Source of the DNA: Fagopyrum homotropicum
Lineage: Eukaryota; Streptophyta; Magnoliopsida; Caryophyllales; Polygonaceae
Direction: 5' to 3'
Assembly (NCBI GenBank): GCA_033239125.1
Contig: BSWB01000007.1
Coordinates: forward strand, 106,894,082 to 106,958,081
DNA: 64,000 nt
In this document: one piece after another, positions 11,464 through 24,465 of the stretch
Layout: each line of letters starts with the position of its first letter
How positions within the stretch are numbered: position 1 is the first letter of the stretch
Made by a program: the position numbers and the translations under genes
Notes under the pieces: generated by a model
Databases searched by the model: none
What the model saw: the letters and a program-made list of their open reading frames with translations, nothing else
Told to the model about the DNA's origin: nothing

Positions 11464-14400
11464 TCATTCGAGAAAGGTAGGAGCAATGTCCTCTATCGGC
11501 AGCTCCGGTGTGTATTTCTTTAAGCGGTGTCCGTTGACTTTGAAATTTCCCGTTTTCTCGCTCCAAATATCAACTGCACCATGAGGGTAAATGTTTTTTT
11601 ATTAGAAAAGGTCCGGACCAACGGGATTTGAGTTTACCTGGGAATAGACAAAGTCTTGAGTTGAAAAGAAGGACAAGGTCTCCATTTTTCAGCTCCTTTG
11701 GAACAATATGCTTATCGTGCCATCTCTTCATTCTTTCTTTGTAGATCCTTGCATTTTCGTATGCGTTGAGGCGGAGCTCTTCAAGCTCATTTATGTCCAT
11801 CAAGCGTTTCTCTCCAGCTTCTTTCAAGTCAAAGTTGAGCCATTTGATTTCCCAATGCGCCTTGTGTTCTAACTCAACCGGAAGATGACAAGATTTTGCA
11901 TAAACGAGATTTTAAGGTGTTGTTCCTATGGGAGTCTTGAAAGCGGTTCAGTATGCCCAAAGTGCATCATCTAACTTGAGTGACCAATCCTTCCTTGTTC
12001 TTGAAACGGTCTTCTCTAAGATTCTCTTGATTTCTCTATTTGATATTTCCACTTGTCCGCTTGTTTGAGGATGGTAAGAAGTGGCGATCTTGTGGGTAGC
12101 CCCATACTTAGACAATAGAGTTTCGAACTTACGGGCTGTAAAATGAGTTCCTCCATTACTAATAATGGTTTGGGGAATCCCGAATCTTGGGAAGATCGTT
12201 ATATTGAAGAACTTCACTACTACCATGACATCATTAGTGGGAGAAGCGATTGCTTCAACCCATCTAGATACATAATCCACAGCTAGAAGTATATATTGGT
12301 TTCCACAAGATGATGGGAATGGTCCCATGAAGTCTACTCCCCATACGTCGAAGATCTCAACCTCTTGAATGTTATTGAGAGGCATTTCATTTCTTCTTGA
12401 TATGTTCCCTGTTTTTTAACTAGCATCACAAGCAACAACAAATTTCTGCACATCTTTGAATAGAGTTGGCCAAAAGAATCCCGATTGTAATAACTTGGCG
12501 CTAGTTTTGTGTGAACTAGCGTGTCCACTGCAAGGGAGGGAATGGAAATGGCGGATAACACTTTCAACTTCATCTTCCGGGATGCATCTTCTAATCATTC
12601 CGTCCGGTCCTCTTTTGAAGAGGAGCGTTCGTTCCAATAGTATTGCTTGACTTCTTTAAAGAACTTCTTTCTTTGAGGATATGATAATCCTGGAGGTATT
12701 TCATTGCAAACTAAGTAATTAACGAAATCAGAAAACCAAGGTTCGTTACCTCCAGCGATTTGTTTAAGACATTCCTCAATTTCTTGTAGTTGCTCATCCC
12801 CAAATGCGTCATCTATGGGTGGATCATCTTCCTTGTCTTGGACGTGTGGAAGTCGACTTAAGTGATCCGCAACCGAGTTTTCGGAGCCTTTCTTATCACG
12901 GATCTCTAGATCAAACTCTTGTAGAAGGAGAATCCATCTTATGAGTCTTGGCTTCACATCCTTCTTTTTGAGCAAGTAGCGAACTGTTGCATGGTCGGTG
13001 TAGACGATCACTTTCGCTCCTACAAGGTAAGAACGAAACTTCTTGAAAGCGTAAACCACGGCTAATAATTCTTTTTCCGTTGTAGCGTAGTTTAGTTGGG
13101 CTTCGTCTAGCGTCTTGCTAGCGTAGTAGATGGCATATGTCCGCTCATCTTTCTTTTGTCGAAGGACAGCCCCTACGGCTACATCACTAGCATCGCACAT
13201 GATCTCAAAAGGTAAGTCCCAATCCGGTGGCTAAATTATGGGAGCTGAGATTAATGCTTCTTTGATCCTATAGAAAGCATCTAGACAATCCCTTGAAAAA
13301 TCAAAAACCACATCTTTCATTAGTAGGTTAGTTAATGGTTTAGAAATCTTAGAAAAGTCTTTAATGAAGTGTCTATAAAAACCTGCGTGACCAAGGAAAC
13401 TTCTTACTCCTTTTACCGAGTTGGCGGAGGTAGTCGTTCGATGGTCTCGATTTTTTCTTTATCGACTTCGATGCCACGGCTGGATACCATGTGTCCAAGA
13501 ACAATTCCTTCATTAACCATAAAGTGGCATTTCTCCCAATTCAAGACAAGATTAGCATGTTCACATCTTTGAAGGACTAGAGAGAGGTTAGCAATACATT
13601 CATCAAATGAAGAACCATAAACTGAAAAATCATCCATGAAAACCTCCATTATATTCTCAATGTATTCGGAGAAGATGGCCATCATACACCTTTGAAAGGT
13701 GGTTGGAGCGTTGCAAAGTCCGAATGACGTTCTTCTATAGACGAACGTTCCCCACGGACATGTGAATGTGTTCTTCTCTTGATCATCGGGATGAATGGGA
13801 ATCTAAAAAAACCACTATAACCATCTATATAGAAAAAATGGGAGTGTTGTGCTAACCTTTCAAGCATTTGATCTATGAAGGGAAGGGGGAAATGATCCTT
13901 CCTTATTGCTACATTCAGCTTGCGGTAGTCGATGCACATCCTCCATCATGTCAACGTCCTTGTAACAATGAGTTCGTTTTTCTCAATTGTGATAACGGTC
14001 ATTCCCCCTTTCTTTGGAACTACATGAACCGGGCTAACCCATTTGCTATCAGAAATAGGGAAGATAATTCCTGCATCAAGAAGCTTAAGAATTTCCTTCT
14101 TCACAACCTCTTTCATGATCAGGTTTAACCGTCATTAAGGTTCTCGTGAAGGCTTATGGTCATCTTCCATCAATGTTTGTGCATACATAAAGAGGGTTTA
14201 ATGCCAACAAGATCATCAATGGTATAACCAATAGCTTTCTTATGATTTCTCAGTTCAGGTATTAACTTATTAAGTTCAGTTTCAATCAATTTCGAACTTA
14301 CAATAACCGGATAAGTAGAATTTGGTCCTATGAAGGAGTACCTTAGATGAGATGGAAGGGGTTTCAATTCCAAGGTGGGAGGATCCTTAGAAGGTGTGTC

Positions 14401-17192
14401 TTCGCCTGTAGAAGAAGTTGGAGAAGGAATTGAAGTCGAAGAAAGTGCGTTGTTACAAGCATAAACGCTTTCAATCGATTGTTGAGAAGTCGCATAAGCT
14501 ACAGGAAAATCGGTCAATCTGGCTCTATTCATCGGATTTTTCACTCGATCCATAGCTACGTCTTCTGTCAGATCGACTGAATTAATTGAATTAATTCCAA
14601 AATTTGGTCGATTTTCCTGAGACGAACCGATTTCTTCGCTCTTTTTTGTGCATTCTTCAAATTCCACAAATTTAATTGTGGAATCTTTCTCCAAAGTTCT
14701 TAATGCTCGAACCTGAACGTTACATTCCTCTTCTTCCCCTTCATCTACAATACACAAACTAATGAATTTTTTAAGAGGATCTTTTATTAGGATTGAACTT
14801 ACCTCTTCTCTTGATGCTTCTTCGTCATCGTAAGTGTTGTATAAGTCATCTCCTGCATCTGGTCCTTTGAGCATTGAGGGAAGATGGTACTGCACATGCT
14901 CTTCTCCTAGATTAAATAAGAGTATTCCATTCTTGACATACACAACGCAGCCCGAGGTTGCAACGAAAGGGCATCCAAGTACGATTGGAACGGGATGATC
15001 TGGAGGAATGTCAAGAACGACAAACTCTATGGGAATGTAAAATTTACCTAGCAAGACGGGTATATCTTCTAGAATTCCCACGGGGTGTGTGATGAAACTA
15101 TCCGCCATATAGAGGGTCATCTTGACGGGTTGTGGTGGTCCAAGTCCAGCTCTTTCGCACAAGGCAAGTGGTATTGCTCCAAGGTCACATAATGATTCGT
15201 ATGTGACTTTCCCGATGTTGATAGGTGCGCAAAAAGATCCAAGATCTCTTAATTTCTTCGGCATTTCCTCTTTCATCTTTTGTATTAGATCGGAAGACCT
15301 CCTAGTCATCCTTACTTCTCCAATGTCTTCTAGTTTCCTTTTGTTGGAAAGGATTTCCTTCAAGAATTTTCCATATGCCGGCATTCCTACAATGGCATCC
15401 ATAAAAGGGATATTAATATGTAATTTTCTCATAAGATCGACGAACTTACCGAATTGTTTGTCAATCCTTTCTCTAGGACGAGATTTCGGAAAAGGTAGTT
15501 GTTGTTTGTATGCTTGAGGTGGAACATAGACCGGTGCTTTCTCTTTCGGTTCCTCCTCTTCAACCATTGGTTGCTTTCCTTTAACCATGGTCTTTGGTTA
15601 CGGGTCATTAGTGGTGACTCCGCTTCTTGTGGTGATGGCATTCACTTGGCCTTTAGGGTTGTTCTCCATCTTTCCCGGAAGTTACCCTTGATCCCTGGGA
15701 ACTTCTCCGGCGTTGTTGAACACTTGGATTTCTAGGGCTTTTTGTGCCTTAGTAACGAAGATGATTGTACTTTCCATTCCGCTCATTTTTCCAGCTGATG
15801 CTTCATTCATTCCTTCAAGTCGATCTTTGAGTGCTGAACTCGAAGATGGTTCTTGGCTCTTCAAAGGAGTAGAAGTAGAGGAGGAAGGGGGGTTTAGAGC
15901 TTTTTCAACATGGGAATAAGAATTTCCGGCATTGTTTTGGTTGGATCTCCAATGATTGTTGCGATTCCGGTTATTGTTGTTGTAATTCCTATTTCCTTGC
16001 TGATTTCCTTGATTATTTCCTCTTTCGGCATAGCTAGCATTCTATTTTGATGCTTGCGTTTGATTCTTCAAAAGGTCCTTCAAAGCTTTGATCTCATTGT
16101 TGAGAGCGTTTATTTGATTAACGCTATCGGTGGTCAACTTTACTCCTGGAGTTCTTGCACTTGGATTTCTAGCTTTGGATCCTCGTTGGGAGTACTTCTC
16201 AACGATTTGAGCTTGCTTCTCGACGAAATCCCAAGCGTCATCGACTCTCATATCCACGAATTTTCCAGCTGAAAGGGATTGGAGTTTGAACTTGGTCTCT
16301 CCATCCAAACCCTTGAAATAAATTTCCAGCAGCTCTAATTTTGGAATGTCATGATGGGGGCAATCCAAGAGATGGCATTGAATCTTTCCCATGACTTGTA
16401 TAGGCTTTCGTTGTCCTTCATGACAAAAGCATTGATTTTGCCTCTCATTTCCACCGTTTTTTATGGCGGGAAGAATTTGGTGAGGAACTCCGAAGTCATT
16501 TCCTCCCAAGTATTCACCCTTCCGGTGGGTAGTGAATTATACCAAGAAAGCGCCCTATCCTTCAAAGAAAAATAAAACGGTCGCAATTTATAATTGTTAG
16601 TGGTTGCTCCTGCAGGATTCATGTTTTCCATGAGAATTTCATAATTCTGCAAGTGCTGATGTGGAGACTCCCTCTCCAATCCTCCAAATTGGCTTTGGCG
16701 GATCATAGTAATAGCTTGTGGTGTAGATCCGATATTTTGCTCCATCGGATCGATTAACACACCCGGTCGGCGTGTTTGTTGAACGGGATCCATTCTTTCG
16801 CCCAATGTTTGCGGTACTCCAATTAGTGGATTTTCTATCGCAACACTTGGAAGAGGTGCAACCGGTGGTACAATAAGGGGTGCTGGTGGATTTCCTGCAG
16901 CTCCAGCATTGCCTTCAATTTGCTCCTTTAGTAACCGAATGGATTCTCTCATCTCGGCCATGTCGGCTTGATGATGATCCTCTTCAGCTATTCCTTCATT
17001 CCTCAGCCTAACGAGAGCTTCATCTCATTCCCTTACTCGATCAAGAGCTTCATCTAATTCAACTTTAAGATTAACTTCTCCTTCGTTATTTGCAGCAGCC
17101 ATTCTTTTTGCTTCTTTCAATATCCTTTTATAAGTCTTTTAGGGTTCGGAATCGTAGGGTACAATTTCTTTACTCGATCGAGTTTTTCTCAT
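11464..17192 (-). pseudogene. Athila gag-pol polyprotein, degenerate (copy C)
   Basis: Start ATG at 17190-17192, final TGA at 11464-11466. Order in sense: Gag (QAITMIRQSQFGGLERESPH; frameshift near 16470), a short Asn-rich tail (about 15925-16025), protease (GKVTYESLCDLGA; the usual SVSI after DLGA is missing, about 15170), protease-RT linker with C-type words (14505-14640), RT (broken near 14170 and 13800; FMDDFSVYG intact near 13615), RNase H (MCDASD near 13195, TDHATVRYLL), and integrase (zinc-binding region with CDAS then a stop where CDACQR is expected; GVDFMGP; IISNGGTHF, where the usual D is N). Several frameshifts and stops exclude a full product. Family assignment by RT, RNase H and integrase motifs is secure. 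Confidence 0.88.
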
Positions 17193-17299
17193 AAACCTAC
17201 AGCAAGATTTTGCAAGAACACTTCAAGAAAGGCGATCAGTAGCAAAAGCAAGGAGTTTCCAAGTTAGATAACCGAAACCGAATTTGGTCTAAGCCAAAT

Positions 17300-17316
17300 C
17301 CCCGGCAACGGTGCCA
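17300..17316 (-). promoter_or_regulatory. tRNA-Asp primer binding site, copy C
   Basis: The same 17-base site as in D and A with one mismatch (TGGCACC for TGGCGCC), six bases from the LTR end at 17323. Confidence 0.85.
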
Positions 17317-17322
17317 AAAACT

Positions 17323-18948
17323 TGTTCGCTCTGAAAGGTGTGTGCAAGCTTTAATATTTATCCAAGAATAATTGCAATAAAGCAAACCCGCAGTGTACAG
17401 ATCGATTGTAATAAAAGCAAGAATTTCAGGGTCGAACACAGGGATTTGGTGAAATCAAAATCAGAATAAGAAGTTTAACAAGGAAAGATGCAACTTTTGA
17501 CAATTGAAAAGATAAAGACTTGATTTTTGTGTAAAGATTTGGGAAAACGGATTCTAAAGATCAAAAAATCTGATTGTGGTTTTCGATTCAAGACTTCTAA
17601 AGATTATATGGACAGAGTTGGGGTTTCTAAGGTATGTGTTCTAAAGCGGTATGATGTACGGTGAATGCTCCACCACCTATGTCCAAACCCAAAGGCTCTA
17701 AATAAAGGATGTTGAGCCTCGATAAGATAGAGGATCTAAGGGAAGGATAATATTCTCAAAACCAAACACAAACCCAAGGGAATTAGATCTAATTCTCAAA
17801 GGTAAGGGTTATGGCACACTCAACCTTAATAGAGGGGTTTGAATCCTCTATTACCTAGAACTTGTAATCGTTAGCAACCAAGGACGGGAATCACCGGTAA
17901 GTCTCTTCCACACTCGGATATAGGTTAGAAAGGTTCAACAAGGCTAGGGTTTAAGCAATCTTTAACCAAGGATAAAAGATAAGGCAAGATAGGTACGACA
18001 AAAGGAAAACCGGGCTGTTAATCAAAGGATATCGTCCGATCTTAACCAAGAACAGTCCGATTTTTGCCTTCTGTGATGGTTAAACTCAACTCTCAAGATC
18101 CAATCTGTTTATGAAGATCATTCTGTCATCATCTCAACCACAATATTCAACCAATCACCCCAGAATCACAACGGTTTTAGCCAAGAAAACACATTATCAA
18201 AATCAAAAGAGATTTTAAATCAAGGAAGCAAAGAATGATGAGAAAACTTGAATCTTTGAATTAAAACCAAACCAAAAGCGTAAGAACAACGTTTCAATCA
18301 TTCAAAACTCAAATAAAACTCAATAACAAACTCCAATTCTCAAGCACAAGGGCAAAATATAGAATCAAGCTCACAAAACCTTCAAGAACTATATTCTTGA
18401 ACTAGAACTCCCAAACTTCCTTCGATCTTCCTCCTTGAATGCTTCCTTCGCTGCTCTCGATCCTATGACTCAATAGTCTTGGATGGAATTGGATGATTAT
18501 GAAGGTATGGGACGTCCTCCTTTTATAAGGTATGAGGAGTAATCTTTCGGTTACAATCCTACAACCAATCGGATTTCATAAGTTAAAAATTGAGTCATCT
18601 ACAAAAGAAATCGACAGATTTTTATATATAATCATCCAATTTTTCTTCTAGATCGTGTGATATCTTTTAGTTGAAACTTCTATCTTCTGATGAGATCTTT
18701 TCCATATCTTTTTGCTTCCCTTCAGATCTTCTATGATATTTTGCTCAAATCTTCGCACCACCTCGCCACTTTTTGTGCCACCTCACTACTTTTCCTACAT
18801 TATCACAAATAAATTAGTGTAGACTTCTATTCTCGATAATTAAATGAAAATGAACTAAAAGTCATATAAGTTCCATTAATTAAATGTGAAATTGAGGCGA
18901 TAAACTCGTAATATGCATGAATATGATGGTATATAATTCATGTCATCA
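17323..18948 (-). repeat. 5' LTR of copy C
   Basis: 1626 bp, matching 6157-7783 along its whole length with scattered substitutions and small indels. The divergence is visibly larger than between the two LTRs of copy A, so C is the older insertion. ATGAT follows at 18949-18953. Confidence 0.92.
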
Positions 18949-18953
18949 ATGAT
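18949..18953. repeat. Target-site duplication of copy C, right (ATGAT)
   Basis: Perfect match to 6152-6156. Confidence 0.9.
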
Positions 18954-19457
18954 GCATACTAGATTTTGTGGGACTTTAATGTTTCATGATTTCCATTTTC
19001 AATCACTTGCTGGTCACCACTTGTTGTCATTACTTGCTTGATTGCTGCATAATCTTATTGTCTTCTGATTTTAGAATGAAACCACTATATGTTGAGCTTA
19101 TATGCACATGTAACTTGGTTTAAATGAACCAGTCAGAACCTAATCAATCTTCTTTGTTTGTTGATAGCGCGCATGTCACCACTTGCTATCAATTAACAAA
19201 GAAGATGAAGCCCATCTGCTGGTCACCACTTGCTGTCAAGGAGAAAGCTAATTGTGCACTTGCAATATCAAACATCAAATTGAACAATACACTCAGCTTG
19301 CAATATCAAAGAAACATTAAATTTACACTCAGCCAAGGAGAAAGTTGATTGTTGTCATAATGCACATTCACACTAGTAATATCAAAGAAACATGAAATTG
19401 AACAATACACTCTTCTTTTATTCCAAAAGGTAAACATACTACATTATAGTTCTTAAT
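18954..19457. other. Spacer between copy C and the GRF gene
   Basis: AT-rich, with CACTTGCTGTCA / CACTTGCTATCA phrases (18996-19240) like those in 4223-6151, consistent with one spacer split by copy C. A 74-codon ORF at 19124-19348 has no recognisable domain; I do not call it a gene. Confidence 0.5.
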
Positions 19458-20077
19458 TCACTCATTCTTAGAGTTACACAACATATAAATACGTACTACG
19501 ATTACAATAACTAGGAGCAAAATCCATGAGACAAAGCATAATCTTATTATCATTTTCTCTCTATACTTGTGTGCAAGATTTTCAGCCTTCAACATTGCAT
19601 TATCCTCCATCAACCTTTTCAATTCAACACCCATGAGCAATTTCTTTTCCTTCAATTTCGCAACCTTCAGCTCTAACCTCTCTTTATCTTCTTCTGCCTC
19701 AGAAACCATTTTTTTGTAGAGGCCTTCATCCTTCTTCACCTCCATAGTTGGAAAGATAACCATAGCTTCACTTAACCTTTTCTCAATCCATTCAAATAAT
19801 GTACAATCGTTTTCCTGTAAAATGTATTTTTGCCATTAAACTTACATTCTAACAAATCCTTTGAATATTAAACACATGATTTAAGCTAAAATCACAACAC
19901 ACCCTAGTTAAAATTTAGTAAACCTACCTTCCAAAAAGGACAACGATAGAACCGCTTCCCTTGATTCACACTATCCTTGTGAACCGTCAACACTATCGTT
20001 GGTAAATTGTGGTGACAGAAAACCACTTCATTTTTTCGAGCCTCATAGCCTCTACTTGTACATGACTGAGCACTCAT
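19458..20077 (-). CDS. GRF-type zinc-finger protein with coiled coil and C-terminal membrane segment (two exons)
   Basis: Exon 1 is 20077-19928 and exon 2 is 19814-19458. The intron has AAG|GTAGGT donor and TTTTACAG acceptor and joins in phase 0. The product is about 168 residues. The GRF finger spans the junction: a CHHN start, the VHKDSVNQGKRFYRC core, then NDCTLFEWIE after the splice. It matches the C-x-H ... GRxFYxC ... C-x-x-F-x-W pattern. Next come an acidic and Lys-rich coiled coil (about residues 80-130) and a hydrophobic helix (LCFVSWILLLVIVIVV). GRF fingers bind nucleic acid. Plant proteins of this finger-coiled coil-TM layout are common but little characterised. No stop or frameshift is seen, so this is the best candidate host gene in the window. 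An upstream in-frame ATG exists; 20077 is chosen for its MSxQS-like start, common in the family. Confidence 0.75.
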
Positions 20078-20760
20078 CTTCTCAAATGTATGACAAATAG
20101 GATATATAGAGATGTATATCAATTCGAAATTAGAAAGAAAACTGAGAATAAGGTTGGATTTGCTGGTCTGGTTTAAGCGATTGATCGATTGAGAGAGGAG
20201 GTGAATACTAGGGCTCATATACGAAAGGGGGAAACTGAGGGATCAATCTTTTGCATATTAGAATGATTTTGTTTTATTTCCTATTCTAATTGATATTTTA
20301 ATTTATTTAGCTGATTTTTTTCTCTTAAAAAGGCCACATCAACCCATATTTTGCCATCTCAACAGCCAACACATTATAATTTTAACGACACATCCACTAT
20401 GCTATAAATTGCAATGACCCCCCAAAGTTTGTGTTTTTAAAGCAAATTTGAAAGTTTGTGTCACCGTCACCAACTTCTACAAAGGTTGAGTTAATTATAG
20501 AATTTTTGCCAAATAATTAAGAACGAACCATTTATTTTACAAATCAACAACAACCGAACAACATGATCAACCAAGGAAAACAATAATAAAATTTTGTAAT
20601 TTGGAAAAGATGAAAGAATTAGAATAATACACTCAACATTCAACAAAGAAAGATTACACAATTAATTAGTAATCAAAGATTCAAAATTAATTTATGAAAT
20701 CATAAGAAGAATGGTGAGAAGAGTCGGCCAGCAGAACAACAACCTTTCAACATTAGAACC
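20078..20760. other. Upstream region of the GRF gene
   Basis: AT-rich, no further exon seen. A segment around 20395-20480 (gcaatgacccccc followed by AAAGTTTGTG repeats) looks like a short interspersed element of a type common in plants, but I cannot name it. Confidence 0.4.
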
Positions 20761-20840
20761 GAAGAAGAAGAAGAAGAAGAAGAAGAAGAAGAAGAAGAAG
20801 AAGAAGAAGAAGAAGAAGAAGAAGAAGAAGAAGAAGAAGA
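20761..20840. repeat. GAA trinucleotide microsatellite
   Basis: Uninterrupted (GAA)26 plus GA, 80 bp. It produces poly-Lys and poly-Phe shadow frames on the two strands; neither is a gene. Confidence 0.98.
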
Positions 20841-21014
20841 TCGGTGTCTTGCTTCCGGCAACAACAATCTCGCAGGTGGCCATGTCGGGGTAGGTTTAGT
20901 CAGAAAAAATTGGGAGAGAAGAAAAAATATTACGGTAAGTCAGTTTTTTATTTAAGTTTTTAAAAAAAATAATTTCCTCTTTTTAGTCTCAGAAAATAGA
21001 GTAAACTTCCAGTG

Positions 21015-21205
21015 ATCGTGTCTTGATCGGACACAATATGCGTCCTCGCCATGTCCTAGACGTGTCCTTCTCGTGTCCTACCTCTGAAACGTGTCTTAAC
21101 CGTGTCGGGTCATATTGGACCGTGTCTGACTCGTGTCACATCGTGTCCCCGTGTCTGACACGGCAAGACACGGGACACTCCGTCTTCTAGAAGTGTCCGT
21201 GCATC
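21015..21205. repeat. CGTGTC-rich tract
   Basis: About ten copies of CGTGTC or GTGTCC at irregular spacing within 190 bp. They end in the inverted pair CCGTGTCTGACACGG and the phrase GTGTCCGTGCATCATAG. No coding potential is evident. It may be the terminus of an unclassified repeat. Confidence 0.6.
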
Positions 21206-22240
21206 ATAGTCTCCCAATTTATACAAACAAAGTCCAATCTCCATTCTCTCATGGATCCTACAAATCCCCCAAAAAAACCTCTCTACTGTAGCAAAATCCC
21301 AAATCGGGAAGAGGTCACCCCTTAGTCAAAATAAATTTTCCCATGACCTTGGATGACTCCGGTAACCCCAAATCTCCCCAGCAGCCACAAATCTCTCTAG
21401 CAACCCCGGACATTCACCAACAACCTAACTTCTCTTCCAAAAAAACTCTTGCATATCTTCGGCTTTCCTTGGATCTATATCCGTCCAAAGAAGCAGTGGG
21501 ATAACATCCCAAAAGATGTCACCAACGTGTTGCTTAACAAACTCCTTCACTAGAGAGATCATCAACTCCTTCCTTCATCAGATTTCGCCACCTTGTCAAG
21601 CCAACACTTTTCCAATCCTCGCACTTTGAGCAAATCATCTCTAAAAAACATTCATTGTAAAATCCAAACAAGGGAAGACTAGATTCTTAGTAAAATCCAA
21701 ACAAGAGATTTTCCAATCTGCTTGTTTTACTAACTAATAATGCCTATTTTGATTACTTCTGTCTACCATTCTCATGAACCAAGTGCTTCCTTATTCAAAT
21801 TTCCCAAAATTTGATTCTTTGAAGAATTCGCGACTAGATCTTCTTACCTCCAAGTGCCATTCAGATGGTGATTCTCCCATCTCAAGACCTTGTTTAATAC
21901 CTCTTGACGGGATTTGATGTTCTTTTCCCAAATCTAATTCGGCCTCTAACCGCCACTTATCTCGATCTCTCTTGGTGGCATGCTTCCTCACTTGTACACT
22001 ATGTTGCCTTCTGACCCTTGTGATGATTATTTTTATAACTAAAAAAATAAAAATAAAACCTACTTTTTTAATTGGGCTTGTTATTAATCCCACCACTTGC
22101 TCCCTTCACTCCCAGAAATAAGAAGAAAGTATAATGGAAACAAAAAATGTGTGAGATCATGTCCTGGAAACAAATAATTAAAGTAAATACATAAGATATA
22201 ATTTTGATCTATATGTTCTTTCATTTCATCAGAATACGAT
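21206..22240. other. Spacer left of copy B
   Basis: No recognised domain. A 101-codon minus-strand ORF (21791-22096) is basic and matches no family I know. The five bases before copy B are acgat (22236-22240), a possible target duplication, but the partner end of B is lost. Confidence 0.4.
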
Positions 22241-23992
22241 TGTTTGCTCCAAACGGTGTGTGCAAGCTTTAATATTTATAACCCAAGAAGTATGTTTGAA
22301 CAAATATGCGAACCCGCAGTGTACGGGTCAATTGTATTAAAAGTGAGAATTGCAAGGGTCGATCACAGGGACTTGGGTGAAACAAAGCACACAATCAGGT
22401 TGTCAAATATTGCAATTAACTAAAAAGCAATTAAAGAAATCAAAGATGATATAAAGTCAAGTAATGGGAAATGCGGATTCTAGGGATTAAAGCATCTAGT
22501 TGTGGTTCCGACTCAAGATCTCAAAGGATAACATGGACAAAGTTGAGGTTTGCAAAGGGAAGTTGTTTCTAAGGTGGGAATAGATCACAAGATAAGTCTC
22601 ACTACTCACTATCCCAAACCAAAACTCCTATTGCCGGGTAAGTCTCAAGGTACTAAGTAAATGAACTATAATCTCAAACCAACACACCACCCAAGGGAAT
22701 AGAATCAACCTTTACCGGATAAGTCTCAAGCTAACTCACAAGGATGGGATGAAGGTACACTCAAACCCCAATAAAGGACAAACCTTTATTACCTACACTT
22801 ATGATCTTAGGTAAACAAACAAAGGAATCACCGGGTAAGTCTAACCCTAGGCTTGCATTGAACCAGGAAATGTGTAATAAGGATAGGATTTGGCAAACTT
22901 AAACACTTAACTCATAATAGGTTCAGGAAAGGTCACCTCGTTCAGTCAGATTCCACCCCAGCCGAGATGTTCAACGACTGAGCGAGGTGTTCTAGGGTTA
23001 AGGTTAAAGACTTGAGCTTTCAGGGTCCTGCTGGGATTAAGATCATTCTATCATCGTCTTCCGCACAACTTTCAGCCAATCACCCTAGAATCGCATAAGA
23101 AACTTAGCCAACAATAATCAAATTTATGGAAAACGAATCAATATTCGAACAAGAAAAACCTTAAGAAAAAGGTCTCAATAACTGAATCAAAAAATAAACA
23201 AAATGCGTTCCTCAATCACAAATCAGCAAGGACAATCAAACCAAAAGACAATCTAGAATGTCTTACAAACTCCTTCAAAAAGCCACTCCAATTATGATTC
23301 CTTCCTTCCTTGAACTTCAATCCTTCAATACTTCCTTCAATTCTTCCTTCAAATCCTCCAGAAAATCCCTCAATTGCTAGATGCTCCAAGCATGGTTGAA
23401 CTTGTGGAAAATTCAACCCTTTATATAGGAGAATTATCTTCCAAAGATAAAATATCTTATAAAGATAATTTCCTATAAAATATATATCTTTCTCTCAAAA
23501 TAAATCAACAAAAAATCATATTTTCCTTCCAGAAATTCAGCCCAAAAATATAAGATATCTTCTTTCCAAAAATAACAGATCTCAGCCAAAAATATGGATC
23601 TCGCCGGCGGTAGGGTATTCGCCTCGGTCGGGGCGCTCCTCAAGATCACCTCGGTCGAGGTGACACTGTAGCTGACCGAGGTGAATCTCAACTGAATGTG
23701 AAATCTCTCGAATCTGGTCCAAAGTAAATCTTCTTAATCATTTCCATGCTTCTTGAGTTCTTCCTTAAGCTCCAGAATGTAGCTCCAATGACTCCTTAGC
23801 TTTCTTAGCTCCATTTTAGTCAAAAACGTGCCATTTTACCTACAATTAAAACGAAACTAGGTATAGACCTCGATTCTCGTAAAGGTAGATGAAACAACAA
23901 TATAATCACATAATATACATCCATACATGCAGACTATTGAAGATAAAACGTCTAAACTAGCCCCGAAATATAGACAATAATACATGCTATCA
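22241..23992 (-). repeat. 3' LTR of copy B
   Basis: 1752 bp, sense TGATAGCATGTATTATTGTC to GGAGCAAACA. B-type words occur on the R/U5 side (22927-22995, arms CACCTCG and CGAGGTG with CAGTC/GACTG inside) and on the U3 side (23595-23692, including CACCTCGGTCGAGGTG). The first 650 bp of the plus strand match 45474-46131. Confidence 0.9.
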
Positions 23993-24031
23993 AAATACCT
24001 CATATTTGTCCCTTGCTTGACCCCAAGCAAG
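23993..24031 (-). promoter_or_regulatory. Polypurine tract and hairpin next to the 3' LTR (copy B)
   Basis: Sense AAATATGAGGTATTT abuts the LTR start TGATAGC. The hairpin CTTGCTT / AAGCAAG (24012-24018 and 24025-24031) has loop GACCCC, one base different from the loop in A and C. Confidence 0.65.
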
Positions 24032-24465
24032 TTCTAAATCTTAAGTACAAGATAGAATGGATTATATGTCGGAAAAGATCAATGAAAAGCGTTTCAAAAT
24101 ATTTTTGTGGTGTCCTCCACTCATAGATCACTCTAAGAGAATGTTTCATGGCAAATAAAATCAAAACATGATCAAAACATTTTATAAATATAAGAAAGTT
24201 GTTCATCTTTTCATAAAATCATAGAATGCATAATAAATCATATTTATCGAAATGAATCAAGTATAATCCAGTTTAAACTACCAAGTCAATCAACAAGCTC
24301 GAGGTCTCAAGGGCTTCCAAAAGAGGTCAAGAAACGTGTGAGGGTGGGGTGTATATAGGGAATGTGGTGCTAGAATCTTGGAAAAGGATCTTACTTCACT
24401 TTCTTTGAATCACAACATCTTCCACCAATAAGCTTTCTTTATTTTACTTTACTTTTTGGGATGCA

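Larger units (their letters stand above)
6157..18948 (-). mobile_element. Athila Ty3/gypsy retrotransposon, copy C (complete, degenerate)
   Basis: A full-length element of 12,792 bp lies on the minus strand: 5' LTR 17323-18948, tRNA-Asp PBS, gag-pol 17192-11464, spacer, ATHILA ORF-1-type ORF 10544-9092, conserved noncoding segment, PPT, 3' LTR 6157-7783. A perfect ATGAT duplication shows one insertion with no later end loss. Many frameshifts and stops make it non-autonomous. Its palindromic word is of the AATCGGTCGATT type, unlike the other copies. Confidence 0.93.

Noticed and set aside
20692..20893. ORFs rich in Lys (plus) or Phe (minus)
   Set aside because: They are produced by the (GAA)26 microsatellite; no other coding feature supports them.
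21791..22096. 101-codon minus-strand ORF as a gene
   Set aside because: No recognised domain, no splice context and low-complexity start.
22236..22240. acgat as a proven target duplication of copy B
   Set aside because: The far end of B's 5' LTR is deleted, so there is no partner to compare.
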